Source: a virus. From it: a DNA stretch of 22,383 bases. The DNA lies in the IMG/VR virus record IMGVR_UViG_3300037246_000401, positions 1 to 22,383 of that record; one strand, 5' to 3'. Shown here one piece after another: positions 5,124-13,262 of this stretch. The position numbers were made by a program, and so were the translations under genes. A model generated the notes under the pieces. The model saw only the letters and a program-made list of their open reading frames with translations, searched no databases and was not told the origin of the DNA. Positions within the stretch are counted from its first letter, which is position 1, and every line of letters starts with the position of its first letter.

Positions 5124-5332
5124 ATGAAAAGAGCGCCCTACGAAAAGCGATAGAAGCGGCAATCGCGGCTGTGGGCAAAATTGCGAACAAGGACGCCACG
5201 GTACAGGGGATGCAATATGAGGATAGTCCTAAGCGACCACTGCACCCGAAGAAAAAGAAAGATAAGTCCATGTCTGAATACGGGTACACCCGTGAGCACA
5301 AAAAGGCAATGGAAGATGCCGGGGTGTTGTAG
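5120..5332 (+). CDS. Small basic hypothetical protein (70 aa)
   Basis: The gene starts in an ATGA overlap with the previous gene and shares one base with the large terminase start (TAGTG). The N-terminus is a helix of Ala/Ile/Lys (ALRKAIEAAIAAVGKIANKD). The middle is very basic (RPLHPKKKKDKS) and the end (EYGYTREHKKAMEDAG) is charged. It may contact DNA or the terminase. No family is recognised, and its conserved-looking placement between TerS-like and TerL genes is the only functional hint. Confidence 0.6.
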   Translation: MNEKSALRKAIEAAIAAVGKIANKDATVQGMQYEDSPKRPLHPKKKKDKSMSEYGYTREHKKAMEDAGVL

Positions 5333-6651
5333 TGCCCGAAGTAACGGTAGCGTATGACCCCCGCCCTATTTTCATGCCGTTCCACACGCGGACTCAGCGG
5401 TGGGCAGTCGTGGTGGCGCATAGACGATGTGGTAAGACTGTTGCCACCATTAACGATATCGTAAGCCACGCGCTATATACGGAAAAGAAAAGAGCAAGGT
5501 TTGGTTATATCGCCCCTTACTATAGCCAAGCAAAACAGATTGCCTGGGACTACCTCGTTGAGTATACGAAAGAAATCGCCACCAAGGTCTCAATATCCAG
5601 CCTTTCCGTTGACCTATTCAACGGTGCGAGAATTACCCTCTACGGTGCCGATAATCCCGATGCTTTCCGCGGGTTGTATTTTGACGGTGTGGTTATCGAC
5701 GAGTACGGCGATTGCCGCCCCAACCTGTGGACGGAGATTATCCGGCCCGCTCTGGCAGATAGACGTGGCTGGGCCACGTTCATTGGCACGCCCAACGGTC
5801 TGAACCACTTTTACGATATCTGGAATTTTGCCCTGGCCCACCCCGATAGGTGGTACACGGAAGCACTGCCTCAGAGCAAGACCAACATTCTCGACGCGGA
5901 CGAAGTCGAAGAAATGCGGTCAATGATGGATGAAGATGAATTTGACCAAGAGATCGAATGTAGCTTTATGGCAGCTACTCGTGGAGCCTATTATTCACGG
6001 GAACTCAAGAATGCTGTTATTGGCTCTTATCCTGTGGATCCCAGTCGGCCTTGTCATTATGTGTTTGATCTCGGTTATACTGATAGCACGGCTATTTGGC
6101 GCTGGCAAGAGTACCCCGACGCCATTGAACTCAGCTTGAGTTATGAACAAGATTCCCGGCCTATTCAGTATTACATTGACTGGCTGCACTCTCAGCGGAC
6201 AGCCGGTATTACGCCTGGAGAGGTGTGGCTGCCCCATGACGCGCTCGCCAAAACACTCCAGACTGGTAGAAGTATTGTCGAGCAGTTCCTCTCGGGTGGG
6301 ATTCGGCCTAAAGTTGTCGCGAAACTTGATTTGCTGGACGGAATACAAGCGGCAAGGCAGATTTTCCCAAAGCTAGCATTTGACGCGGAAGGATGTAAGG
6401 ATGGCCTACTCGCATTGCGTTCGTACAAGCGCACTTGGAATCCAGACCGCAATGAATACAGCGCCAAGCCATTACATGACTGGTCTAGCAATTTTGCTGA
6501 CTCTTTCCGCTATTTCGCATTAGTTGCTGGACTTGAAGATCCAAGTAAAACTGCTTTAATCCCGGCACAGCCTTTTGCTCGTCCTTTATACGGGTTTACA
6601 TTAGATGAGGCTTGGGAGTGTGGGCCGTCGGGAAGGGACTCCTGGCACTAA
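5332..6651 (+). CDS. terL: Terminase large subunit (packaging ATPase and nuclease)
   Basis: The 439-residue product has the full terminase layout. The Walker A-type loop is AHRRCGKT (residues 29-36), Walker B is VVIDE (120-124), and the motif III-like segment is FIGTPNG (150-156). The C-terminal nuclease domain opens with YVFDLGYTDSTAIW (Asp 246 and Asp 251) and ends with HDWSSNFADSFRYF, carrying another acidic catalytic position. TerL docks on the portal, uses ATP to pump DNA into the procapsid and cuts the concatemer. Its length is normal for the family. It starts with GTG overlapping the upstream stop, and its own stop overlaps the next ATG (TAATG), so it belongs to a tightly coupled operon. 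Confidence 0.95.
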   Translation: MPEVTVAYDPRPIFMPFHTRTQRWAVVVAHRRCGKTVATINDIVSHALYTEKKRARFGYIAPYYSQAKQIAWDYLVEYTKEIATKVSISSLSVDLFNGARITLYGADNPDAFRGLYFDGVVIDEYGDCRPNLWTEIIRPALADRRGWATFIGTPNGLNHFYDIWNFALAHPDRWYTEALPQSKTNILDADEVEEMRSMMDEDEFDQEIECSFMAATRGAYYSRELKNAVIGSYPVDPSRPCHYVFDLGYTDSTAIWRWQEYPDAIELSLSYEQDSRPIQYYIDWLHSQRTAGITPGEVWLPHDALAKTLQTGRSIVEQFLSGGIRPKVVAKLDLLDGIQAARQIFPKLAFDAEGCKDGLLALRSYKRTWNPDRNEYSAKPLHDWSSNFADSFRYFALVAGLEDPSKTALIPAQPFARPLYGFTLDEAWECGPSGRDSWH

Positions 6652-7187
6652 TGGCTAGTTCATTTAAAAACCTCATTAGACCTTCAGGTCTTTGGGCGGC
6701 GGAGCTTACGGGCAGATTAAAAACATTAGAGGACATTGTTGACCTCCGCCAAGGGCGCTTAGGTGCGCTAGTTTTTGGTTCATCAAATCAATCGATAGCG
6801 AACAGCAGCAATACGATTCTCGATGGTTGGGACACGGTCGTCTACGATGACCTGGGATTTTTCAATGAGTTCGAGCCGGATATTTTTACAATTCCTGTTA
6901 CGGATCCCGTTATTGAGCGCGTGCAGTTGTATTTTCAATATAGCTGGCAACCGGATGCGAGTGGTCGGCGTACTTGGTTTCTGGAGCAGACCGATAGCGG
7001 CGGTGTACGCGGTGGTATCGCGAGTAACGGTATGCAGCCCCAAGCGGCTGTGTCGCTCGCCGATCAAGCGTATTCGATGCCCATTGAGTGCGTACCGGGC
7101 GACTATTTCAGGATAATCGCGTCACAGGACAGCGGGGATGCACTGCTTCTTTCACTGTTGGGCTTTGGAATAACGGTTGCAAAATGA
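6651..7187 (+). CDS. Probable jelly-roll (C1q-like) virion surface protein
   Basis: I start at ATG 6651, which overlaps the terL stop (TAATG). A longer frame from 6612 would read through terL. The 178-residue protein has a short helical N-terminus (LTGRLKTLEDIVDLRQGRLG), then a domain of about 120 residues with alternating beta strands: TVVYDDLGFFNEFEPDIFTI, then ERVQLYFQYSW, G-R-R-TWFLEQ, and a final DYFRIIASQDSGDALL segment. This order resembles C1q/TNF-type jelly rolls used in phage fibres and appendages. It is probably a trimeric virion decoration or host-contact protein. Placement between terL and portal is unusual for a surface protein. The fold is inferred by eye. Confidence 0.5.
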   Translation: MASSFKNLIRPSGLWAAELTGRLKTLEDIVDLRQGRLGALVFGSSNQSIANSSNTILDGWDTVVYDDLGFFNEFEPDIFTIPVTDPVIERVQLYFQYSWQPDASGRRTWFLEQTDSGGVRGGIASNGMQPQAAVSLADQAYSMPIECVPGDYFRIIASQDSGDALLLSLLGFGITVAK

Positions 7188-7208
7188 TTAGGTATTTAGG
7201 GAGCTAAA

Positions 7209-9257
7209 ATGGCTACTGACTCGAAAACAGAACAGACCCTGGGTGCCAGCGATAACAGGACCAACAATGACGCTGGCGAAGCGAAGTTAGGGGCTGAATT
7301 TGGCAGACCCAAATATGATTTTGAGTACTGGAAAGACCAGATTTCTATTGCGCAAAAAGCAGTAGAGAAATTCCACGAGCGTGGGCGCAAAACTCTTCGC
7401 CGTTATGTCGACGAACGGGAAGCTAACGACGAGCAGTCCAGAAAGTATAACCTTTTCTGGGCGAATACGGGCGTGCTTATGTCCGCCCTTTACGCGAATC
7501 CACCGAGTCCTACCGTTAAGCGCACATGGGACGATTATACCGACGATATTGGCCGGGTGGCTGCTGAAATCCTGGAGCGTTTGCTTAACCAGGGTCTACA
7601 GCGCCCCCGTGGTGATATGGACGCCGCGTTTTCTTACGCCATGGAAGACCGGCTTGTACCGGGACTCGGACAAGTCTGGATTAGGTACAATGTAGAGACT
7701 AAAGAACAGACGGTGCCCGGTACTACGATAAAGTACGAGCAAATCATTAACGAAGAGGCGGTAACGGACTGGATTTACTGGGAAGATTTTCTATGGTCCC
7801 CTTGCCGTGTGTGGGAAGAGTGCCGGTGGGTGGGTCGTCTTGCGCACATGACCAAGGAAGCGGCGAAAAAGAGATTTGGGGCTAAAGCGGAGCTCTTATC
7901 GTACACGGACAAGTTCGAAAATGTCGACCGCGTGGGTGCGCAGCGCGTAACTCCGGAAATACGCCCCGAAGCCACTGCTGACGTCTGGGAAATCTGGAGT
8001 AAGACGAATAAAATGGTCTATTGGGTTGCCACAACCGATATTGAGCGCCTTTTGGACAAAAAAGAAGACCCAATGGAGATTGATGGCTTTTTTCCATGCC
8101 CGAAGCCTCTCATGGGCACGCATACGACGTCGAACCTCTGCCCCCGCCCTGATTACTACATGGTCAAGGATCAGTATGAAGAAGTTGATACTCTTAATTC
8201 CCGGATCGGGTGGCTCACAAAGGCTTGTAAGGCTGCCGGCATCTATGATAAAACAGCGGAAGGTATTCAACGCCTATTTGAACAAGGTACTGAAAATAGC
8301 CTCATTCCAGTCGACAACTGGGCCATGTTTGCAGAGAAAGGTGGCGTCAGCGGCCAGATTGACTGGATCCCGATCGAGCAAATCGTAGCTACCATTACGT
8401 CTCTCAAGGAGTACAGGCAGGACTGTGTGTCCCAGATTTACGAGTTAACCGGCATATCTGACATTATGCGGGGCGCAACGAATGCGAGAGAGACCCTGGG
8501 GGCACAGCAGCTGAAGGCTCAGTACGGCAGTGTCAGACTCCAGTATCTCCAGGGTAAAACCGCTGAGTTTGTCACAGAGGCAATGCGGATCAAAGCTGAC
8601 ATTATCAGCAAGCACTGGCAGCCTGAGACTATCATTGAGAAGTCACTTATCTTGCAAACTCCTAAGGTGGACCACCAGAAGGTGCAGCCAGCGGTTGAAA
8701 TGCTGAAGAACACGGATATTCGAAATATCCGTTTGGAGGTAGAAAGTGACAGTATGTCCATACCGGATTATGCGCTTGAACGCTCTAGTCGTATGGAGTA
8801 CGTCACAGCAATGGGTCAGCTTATCTCCCAAAGCTGGCAGGCAATTCAGGCCGAGCCTAGGTTCGCGCCGCTTGTACTACAGACCCTCCAATGGGCTGCT
8901 GCCGGATTCAAGAATGCCCGAACGATGGAAGGGGTGCTCGACCAAGCGGTAGAGGAGACCCAGAAGGCTGTGGCGGAGAAAATGAACCAGCCGCCCCCGC
9001 CTGACCCAGAGATAGAGAAGATGCAAATGGAGATGCAGATGAAGCGGGAGGAGTCTCAGGCTAAGTTGCAGGCCAAGCAGATGGAAGGTCGTATTAAGGC
9101 AATGGAAGCGAAACTTGGTATGGAACAAGATCGGCAGCAACACAGCCAGGAAATGGCTCAGGACGAGGAGCGCCATATACAGGAAATGGACCAGACCCGG
9201 CAGCGTGGGGCAGTGGATAGGGAGGTGAGACGTGCGACGGCGTTACGTTCAACGTAA
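7209..9257 (+). CDS. Portal protein
   Basis: AGGGAG precedes ATG 7209. The 682-residue product has the features of podovirus-type portals: an N-terminal segment with YWKDQISIAQKAVEKFHERG and WANTGVLMSALYANPPSP, then RGDMDAAFSYAMEDRLVPGL and GQVWIRYNVET. Later come the wing and clip region, a stretch SDIMRGATNARETLGAQQLK typical of P22-like portals, and a C-terminal Met/Gln/Glu-rich coiled coil (about residues 585-670) like the barrel. Portals form a dodecameric ring at one capsid vertex, where they nucleate assembly, serve as the DNA channel and dock TerL and then the adaptor. Position between terL and scaffold is canonical. Its end overlaps the next gene by 26 bases. Confidence 0.9.
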   Translation: MATDSKTEQTLGASDNRTNNDAGEAKLGAEFGRPKYDFEYWKDQISIAQKAVEKFHERGRKTLRRYVDEREANDEQSRKYNLFWANTGVLMSALYANPPSPTVKRTWDDYTDDIGRVAAEILERLLNQGLQRPRGDMDAAFSYAMEDRLVPGLGQVWIRYNVETKEQTVPGTTIKYEQIINEEAVTDWIYWEDFLWSPCRVWEECRWVGRLAHMTKEAAKKRFGAKAELLSYTDKFENVDRVGAQRVTPEIRPEATADVWEIWSKTNKMVYWVATTDIERLLDKKEDPMEIDGFFPCPKPLMGTHTTSNLCPRPDYYMVKDQYEEVDTLNSRIGWLTKACKAAGIYDKTAEGIQRLFEQGTENSLIPVDNWAMFAEKGGVSGQIDWIPIEQIVATITSLKEYRQDCVSQIYELTGISDIMRGATNARETLGAQQLKAQYGSVRLQYLQGKTAEFVTEAMRIKADIISKHWQPETIIEKSLILQTPKVDHQKVQPAVEMLKNTDIRNIRLEVESDSMSIPDYALERSSRMEYVTAMGQLISQSWQAIQAEPRFAPLVLQTLQWAAAGFKNARTMEGVLDQAVEETQKAVAEKMNQPPPPDPEIEKMQMEMQMKREESQAKLQAKQMEGRIKAMEAKLGMEQDRQQHSQEMAQDEERHIQEMDQTRQRGAVDREVRRATALRST

Positions 9258-9558
9258 ACAAGAGGACGGTACCTTTAAGTTAGAGGAGGTAGACGTCAAC
9301 CACTTTGTACCCCGTAGGAACTTGTCCGACACCGATGCACTTATCAGTGATAGACACTACGACGGGATGCGTGCGACGGACGGCACTGATATTTCCTCAC
9401 GTGCGAAGCACCGTGATTATATGCGAAGGAATTCTCTCACAACGGCTGACGATTTTACCGACCATTGGAAGACGTACCACCGAAAAGAAGAACTTAAAGA
9501 CAATAAGCAACGTCGTGAAACTATAGAACGAACAATAGCGAGGTTAGACCCACCATGA
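9232..9558 (+). CDS. Small conserved phage protein next to portal (108 aa)
   Basis: The gene starts at GTG 9232, inside the end of portal, with GGGAGGTGAGAC just upstream. The product contains RKQEDGTFKLEEVDVNHFVP and DRHYDGMRATDGTDISSRAK, followed by HRDYMRRNSLTTADDFTDHW. This DGMRATDGTDISSRxKHRxYM pattern is familiar from short proteins encoded beside portal genes in many podo- and siphophages, where it is annotated only as hypothetical. It is highly charged and likely helical at the C-terminus. A role in head assembly is inferred from conserved placement. Its stop overlaps the scaffold start. Confidence 0.7.
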   Translation: MRRRYVQRKQEDGTFKLEEVDVNHFVPRRNLSDTDALISDRHYDGMRATDGTDISSRAKHRDYMRRNSLTTADDFTDHWKTYHRKEELKDNKQRRETIERTIARLDPP

Positions 9559-10685
9559 GTGAGCAAAGTTTAAAAGAGTCATTGGAGGCCGCATTCGATG
9601 GAGATACTGAATCTGTTGATAGAGGTGCTGTGGAAGAGGCCGCTGGCGTGGTTGAAGAAACAGTGGCAGAGAATGAAGGCAGCACTGAAGAGACCGAAAC
9701 TGCGTCTGCGGGAGAATCCTTACCAGATGAAGGGGACACCAGTACCGTCGATTCAGGAGCAGAAGAAGAATCACGAGAAGGCGATGAAGGCGCCGGTGCA
9801 GAAGGTAGAGCCGAGGGCGAAGAAGAGCCAGAAAAAGAAGAAAAAGCTGAGTTAGCTGCTCCCTATGGCTGGAAGCCAGCTATGCGGGAGAAGTACTGGG
9901 GTGAACTTCCTGACGAGGTAAAGGCTGAGGTAATACGCCGTGAGGTGGACATTGCCAAGGGAATGGAAATAGCCAAAGGTGCTCGTGACCTGGAAAAGGA
10001 GTTTAATTCTAGAGTAGCTCCTTATGCGGCTGAAATTGCCAGCCGAGGCGTGCAGCCGATGGACGCCTTTGAAAACTACTTGGCGACCGCCCACAACCTG
10101 CGCCACGCGAACGCTCCTGAGAAGGCCGCTCTTATAGCTGGAATCATCCAGCAGTATGGTGTGGATGTGGAGCAGTTGGATGGCATTCTTACAAAGCAGA
10201 TTCAAGGTGCTCCTGCTTCTGGTGAGGGTAATCCCGACGTAGTTGCGGCCATCAACAAGGCTCTGGCTCCTGTCAATCAATTCATGAGCAGCTATCAGAA
10301 TCAGCAGGTTACTCAAGCTGAGACTCAGCAGACTACTATAAACGATGAGATAGCTGCGTTTAAGGGAAAACCTGAAAACGAATTTTACATGGATGTAAAA
10401 GAAGACATGGCAAATTTGTTGGAAGCTGCTGCAATGCGGTCGCAAAATATGACTTTACAAGAGGCATACGACCGTGCTATATTATTGCACAGTGACATAG
10501 CACAGATCGTCTCAGAGCGCAGGCTGCAAAGCGAAGCGCGCAAGAAAGACGAGGCGGCTAAAGCGGCGAAAGCGAAGAGTGTGGGAGTTGTCAGTACGTC
10601 ACCGGATCCCGGGCGTGAGGCAACAAAGTCCACATCACTCCGCGGAGCCTTGGAAGCCTCCTTTGATGCTAACGCCATGGACTAG
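9555..10685 (+). CDS. Capsid scaffolding protein
   Basis: The 376-residue product is very acidic in the first 95 residues (long Glu/Gly/Ala runs, likely disordered). The middle region contains APYGWKPAMREKYWGELPDE, VKAEVIRREVDIAKGMEIAK and the helical stretch APEKAALIAGIIQQYGVDVE. The C-terminal part (KKDEAAKAAKAKSVG, then SLRGALEASFDANAMD) is basic then helical, as in scaffold tails that bind the coat protein. Scaffolds direct coat protein into a procapsid and leave before or during packaging. Its place between portal and coat genes agrees. The end resembles its own N-terminus (SLKESLEAAFDGD against SLRGALEASFDAN), a neat internal echo. Confidence 0.8.
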   Translation: MSEQSLKESLEAAFDGDTESVDRGAVEEAAGVVEETVAENEGSTEETETASAGESLPDEGDTSTVDSGAEEESREGDEGAGAEGRAEGEEEPEKEEKAELAAPYGWKPAMREKYWGELPDEVKAEVIRREVDIAKGMEIAKGARDLEKEFNSRVAPYAAEIASRGVQPMDAFENYLATAHNLRHANAPEKAALIAGIIQQYGVDVEQLDGILTKQIQGAPASGEGNPDVVAAINKALAPVNQFMSSYQNQQVTQAETQQTTINDEIAAFKGKPENEFYMDVKEDMANLLEAAAMRSQNMTLQEAYDRAILLHSDIAQIVSERRLQSEARKKDEAAKAAKAKSVGVVSTSPDPGREATKSTSLRGALEASFDANAMD

Positions 10686-10781
10686 TCTCCCGCTTGGGGA
10701 GTCTCTACAGCAAGGGGTTCACAGCCCAGCCCAGTAGAGGAAAACCGAGTAGGTATCCATCCATTTATTGGGAGACTTAAC
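10684..10781 (+). promoter_or_regulatory. Structured leader of the major capsid gene
   Basis: The roughly 96 bases between scaffold and capsid genes are the longest gap in this module apart from the terminator gap. AGTCTCCC (10684-10691) is exactly complementary to GGGAGACT (10770-10777), which contains the capsid Shine-Dalgarno. The same CTCCC can instead pair locally with GGGAG (10697-10701), and CTCTAC (10703-10708) can pair with GTAGAG (10734-10739). Two mutually exclusive folds are therefore possible, one hiding the ribosome site. Control of capsid translation is inferred. Confidence 0.4.
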
Positions 10782-11759
10782 GTGGCATTTCCAAACGTAT
10801 CCGATATCATCGCGACGACCATTGAGAGTCGTACGCGGCAAATCGCGGATAACGTCACCAAGAACAACGCGCTGCTCAAGCGCCTCGAAGACCGGGGCAA
10901 TGTGAAGCCGTTTGGTGGCGGATCCATCATTTACCAAGAACTGAGCTTCGCCGAGAACTCCAATGCGGGGTGGTACAGCGGCTACGATCTCCTGCCCGTG
11001 GCAGCGCAGGACGTCATCAGCGCGGCCGAGTACAACATCCGGCAGCTCGCAACTCCGGTGGTCATGTCCGGTCTGGAAATGCTCCAGAATAATGGCCGCG
11101 AGCGCATGATTGACCTGATGGAAGGTCGATTGAGCGTGGCTGAGTCCACAATGGTGAACCAGCTTTCCGAAGGCGTGTATTCCGACGGCACCGGCGACGG
11201 TGGCAAACAGTTGGAAGGTCTGGACCTCGCGGTCCTCGAGAGCGGTGTGGGCACTTACGGTGGTATCGACCCCGGCTCCTTCGCTTTCTGGTCTTCGGGC
11301 AAGTTCGATTCGGCTGTGGTCAACAGTGGCAACCTCACGGCAGCCAACATCCAGAATCTCATGAACTTCGCATGGGCCAGTCTCGTCCGCGGTAGTGACC
11401 GCCCCGACCTGATTCCCATGGATTCTGGTTTCTGGAATATGTACATCGCCAGTCTGCAAAGCCTCCAGCGTTTCGCCGGCACCGAAGTCGGCAAGCTGGG
11501 CTTCCCGACCATCAAGTACATGGATGCCGACTGCGTCCTGGACGGTGGTATCGGCGGGTTCGCTCCGACGGACACGGCGTGGATGCTCAACACCAAGTAC
11601 ATCTTCCTGCGCCCGCACAGGGACCGGAATATGGTGGCCTTGATGCCGAGCAAGCGGTATGCCATCAACCAGGACGCTGAAGTGCAGATCCTGGGCTGGG
11701 CTGGAAATCTGACCTGCTCGGGTCGTCAATTTCAGGGTCGCCTCTTCGACCTGACTTAA
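10782..11759 (+). CDS. Major capsid protein
   Basis: The 325-residue product starts at GTG 10782 with GGGAG seven bases upstream. It has the look of an HK97-fold coat protein. The N-terminal helical arm contains MAFPNVSDIIATTIESRTRQ, and a loop NVKPFGGGSIIYQELSFAEN follows. Next comes a long spine-helix region, NIRQLATPVVMSGLEMLQNN and MIDLMEGRLSVAE. Then there is a Gly/Asp-rich segment SDGTGDGGKQLEGLDLAV and a P-domain-like end with WMLNTKYIFLRPHRDRNMVA and AEVQILGWAGNLTCSGR. It forms the icosahedral shell with the scaffold and portal. It lies right after scaffold and is followed by a strong terminator, which suits a highly expressed gene. Confidence 0.9.
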   Translation: MAFPNVSDIIATTIESRTRQIADNVTKNNALLKRLEDRGNVKPFGGGSIIYQELSFAENSNAGWYSGYDLLPVAAQDVISAAEYNIRQLATPVVMSGLEMLQNNGRERMIDLMEGRLSVAESTMVNQLSEGVYSDGTGDGGKQLEGLDLAVLESGVGTYGGIDPGSFAFWSSGKFDSAVVNSGNLTAANIQNLMNFAWASLVRGSDRPDLIPMDSGFWNMYIASLQSLQRFAGTEVGKLGFPTIKYMDADCVLDGGIGGFAPTDTAWMLNTKYIFLRPHRDRNMVALMPSKRYAINQDAEVQILGWAGNLTCSGRQFQGRLFDLT

Positions 11760-11779
11760 TCCAGGTGGTGGGTTGCTTC

Positions 11780-11809
11780 GGGTAGGGGTTCGCCCCTACC
11801 CACTTTTTT
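11780..11809 (+). terminator. Intrinsic terminator with UUCG tetraloop
   Basis: A perfect 9-bp stem, GGGTAGGGG / CCCCTACCC, encloses a TTCG tetraloop and is followed by AC and six Ts (11804-11809). This is a textbook intrinsic terminator, 20 nt past the capsid stop. The next gene's ribosome site (AGGAG) lies immediately after it, so downstream genes depend on readthrough, antitermination or an unseen promoter. Confidence 0.85.
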
Positions 11810-11822
11810 CAGGAGAAAACTT

Positions 11823-12329
11823 ATGGCTTATAAATTAGCCAATCATCAAGCAGGCTTCCCCGCTCTGGATGACGTTCGCACTACTGCGGGAGTGCCCCCT
11901 GGCACTATCGTTCCAGTTATGGACTACGACCAGACCATCCCCAGGGGTGGTGAGGCTATTTACCTTGAGGCAGAGGGCGCGGCTATCGTTGTCGGGTCAC
12001 TGGTGGAAGTTGACCATCTCGCTGGGTCTATTTTAGCTCCGGCAACGGGGGGCGTAGGCTCGGTTGCAGTGTCTCTCAACATCGTTCCGGACGAGTCATT
12101 CGCATGGTTCCTGATTACGGGAATTGCGGCGATCAAAGCTCCAAACGCAGCGACCCCCGGCGCAGCAGTCTTTTCGCTGGCGGCGGTGCCCGGTAGTGTG
12201 GACGACGCTGCGGTGAATGGTGAGCAGATTCTGAATGCGGAGTTCAACACCACTACAGGTACTCCGGCGACAGGTCTGGCCGAAGTCGAAATCAACCGCC
12301 CGTTCCATCAGGGACGTACGGACGTCTAA
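11823..12329 (+). CDS. Probable capsid decoration/head protein
   Basis: AGGAG at 11811-11815 precedes ATG 11823. The 168-residue product is beta-rich and Gly/Ala-rich. Key segments are GTIVPVMDYDQTIPRGGEAI, an EAEGAAIVVGSLVEVDH strand pair, AWFLITGIAAIKAPNAATPG followed by AAVFSLAAVPGSVDDAAVNG, and the end FNTTTGTPATGLAEVEINRP. The pattern of VxxG..VF..A.PG.VDDA..G..I.NA..TTxGTPATGLA..xLNRP is common in small proteins encoded right after the coat gene and usually interpreted as cement or decoration proteins. Its position supports that role, and it could also be a head-tail component. Confidence 0.6.
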   Translation: MAYKLANHQAGFPALDDVRTTAGVPPGTIVPVMDYDQTIPRGGEAIYLEAEGAAIVVGSLVEVDHLAGSILAPATGGVGSVAVSLNIVPDESFAWFLITGIAAIKAPNAATPGAAVFSLAAVPGSVDDAAVNGEQILNAEFNTTTGTPATGLAEVEINRPFHQGRTDV

Positions 12330-12357
12330 GGGTTAGCCCCTTTAGTGAGGTAAGACT

Positions 12358-12717
12358 ATGGCAGCAACAGGAAAAGCAGGGTCAATTCATGACTCTGCGA
12401 CTAGTCAGGCTACGGGAGCTTTGTGCAACGGAATCGGCATTGGTACGAATGCCGTGTACGACAGAGTAGATGTTGGCAATACCCCTCCCGACACAGGGGT
12501 TCAGGGTTTTGTTGATGGGGATCAACCTGCGGCAAATCGTATAGGAGCGGGGGCCGCCCCTATACTTGAGGATGTAGTGGAGGATGCCGACATCAAGTTC
12601 CACAAAGCCGACAATGAGTTGGCTGATGGGGCACAGGATGGTGCGACAGGGTTCTACAACCATACCGGCCAGACTATCAAGGTCGGCCAGTATGCGTGGC
12701 TTGTTGAGAACGCCTAA
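12358..12717 (+). CDS. Hypothetical head-module protein (119 aa)
   Basis: GAGG lies about 8 nt before ATG 12358. The protein is Gly/Ala/Asp-rich with short beta segments (GIGIGTNAVYDRVDVGNTPP, then DIKFHKADNELADGAQDGAT and IKVGQYAWLVENA). A small virion protein, such as a second decoration protein, fits its composition and place between the coat gene and the lysis genes. No family is recognised. Its stop overlaps the holin start (TAATG). Confidence 0.6.
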   Translation: MAATGKAGSIHDSATSQATGALCNGIGIGTNAVYDRVDVGNTPPDTGVQGFVDGDQPAANRIGAGAAPILEDVVEDADIKFHKADNELADGAQDGATGFYNHTGQTIKVGQYAWLVENA

Positions 12718-13139
12718 TGGCATTAGGCATCCTTGCGTCGATGTTCGGAGGTGGTATTGCCGAGCCGATAAAAGCGGTCGGCAATATCATCGACGACCTC
12801 TTCACGAGTGATGAGGAACGCCTTGATAAGAAGGCAGTTCTTCTACGAATCGCTCAAAGGCCCGGATTCGTCCAAGCCGAAATCAACAAGGTTGAAGCCG
12901 CGCACCGAAGCATATGGGTTGCGGGCTGGAGGCCGTTCATTGGGTGGGTCTGCGGAGCCGCTCTTGCTTGGAACTACATTGTCCACCCTCTCGCTGTCTG
13001 GCTTCTTCTAGCTTTTGGAGACGGCACAGTTCTTGCTCCTCCGCAACTTTCACTTGGAGCGTTGATGCCTGTCGTACTTGGGCTTCTAGGTTTGGGGACT
13101 TTACGTACTGTTGAGAAGTCCTTGGGCAAGGCCAAGTAG
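12717..13139 (+). CDS. Three-TM holin family protein
   Basis: The 140-residue protein matches the pattern of the GTA_holin_3TM family. An amphipathic N-terminus (GGIAEPIKAVGNIIDDLFTS) is followed by an Ala/Glu helix (FVQAEINKVEAAHRSIWVAG). Then comes RPFIGWVCGAALAWNYIVHP as the first membrane segment, AVWLLLAF as the second and LGALMPVVLGLLGLGTLRTV as the third. The tail is basic (EKSLGKAK). Holins accumulate in the inner membrane and trigger lysis at a set time. ATG 12717 overlaps the previous stop. The two small membrane ORFs that follow complete a likely lysis cassette. Confidence 0.85.
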   Translation: MALGILASMFGGGIAEPIKAVGNIIDDLFTSDEERLDKKAVLLRIAQRPGFVQAEINKVEAAHRSIWVAGWRPFIGWVCGAALAWNYIVHPLAVWLLLAFGDGTVLAPPQLSLGALMPVVLGLLGLGTLRTVEKSLGKAK

Positions 13140-13148
13140 GAGATTCAA

Positions 13149-13262
13149 ATGAAAGAACTCTGGGAAAAGAAACCTGTTCGTTACGGCGTCTATGTGGCGG
13201 CGGCTATCGCTGTCCTTATAGTCGTGGCGCAGCTCAACGACTGGTTGAGACCTTTCGGTTGA
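13149..13262 (+). CDS. 37-residue single-TM protein in lysis cassette
   Basis: AGGAG (13138-13142) sits 6 nt before ATG 13149. The product is MKELWEKKPVRYGVYVAAAI followed by AVLIVVAQLNDWLRPFG: a charged N-terminus, one membrane helix and a short polar end. It is adjacent to the holin and shares the four bases TTGA with the start of the next gene. A holin modulator or lysis helper is plausible by position. No family is recognised. The strong ribosome site makes the ORF credible despite its size. Confidence 0.6.
   Translation: MKELWEKKPVRYGVYVAAAIAVLIVVAQLNDWLRPFG

Noticed and set aside
10719-11729. A 336-residue minus-strand frame opposite the capsid gene
   Set aside because: It is antisense to a clear coat protein, and its composition (His, Val, Arg-rich) is typical of shadow frames over GC-biased codons.
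12328-12342. Small AAGGG/CCCTT stem between 11823 and 12358 genes as a terminator
   Set aside because: Only 5 bp with a weak T-run, and it overlaps the leader of a coupled gene; likely chance.
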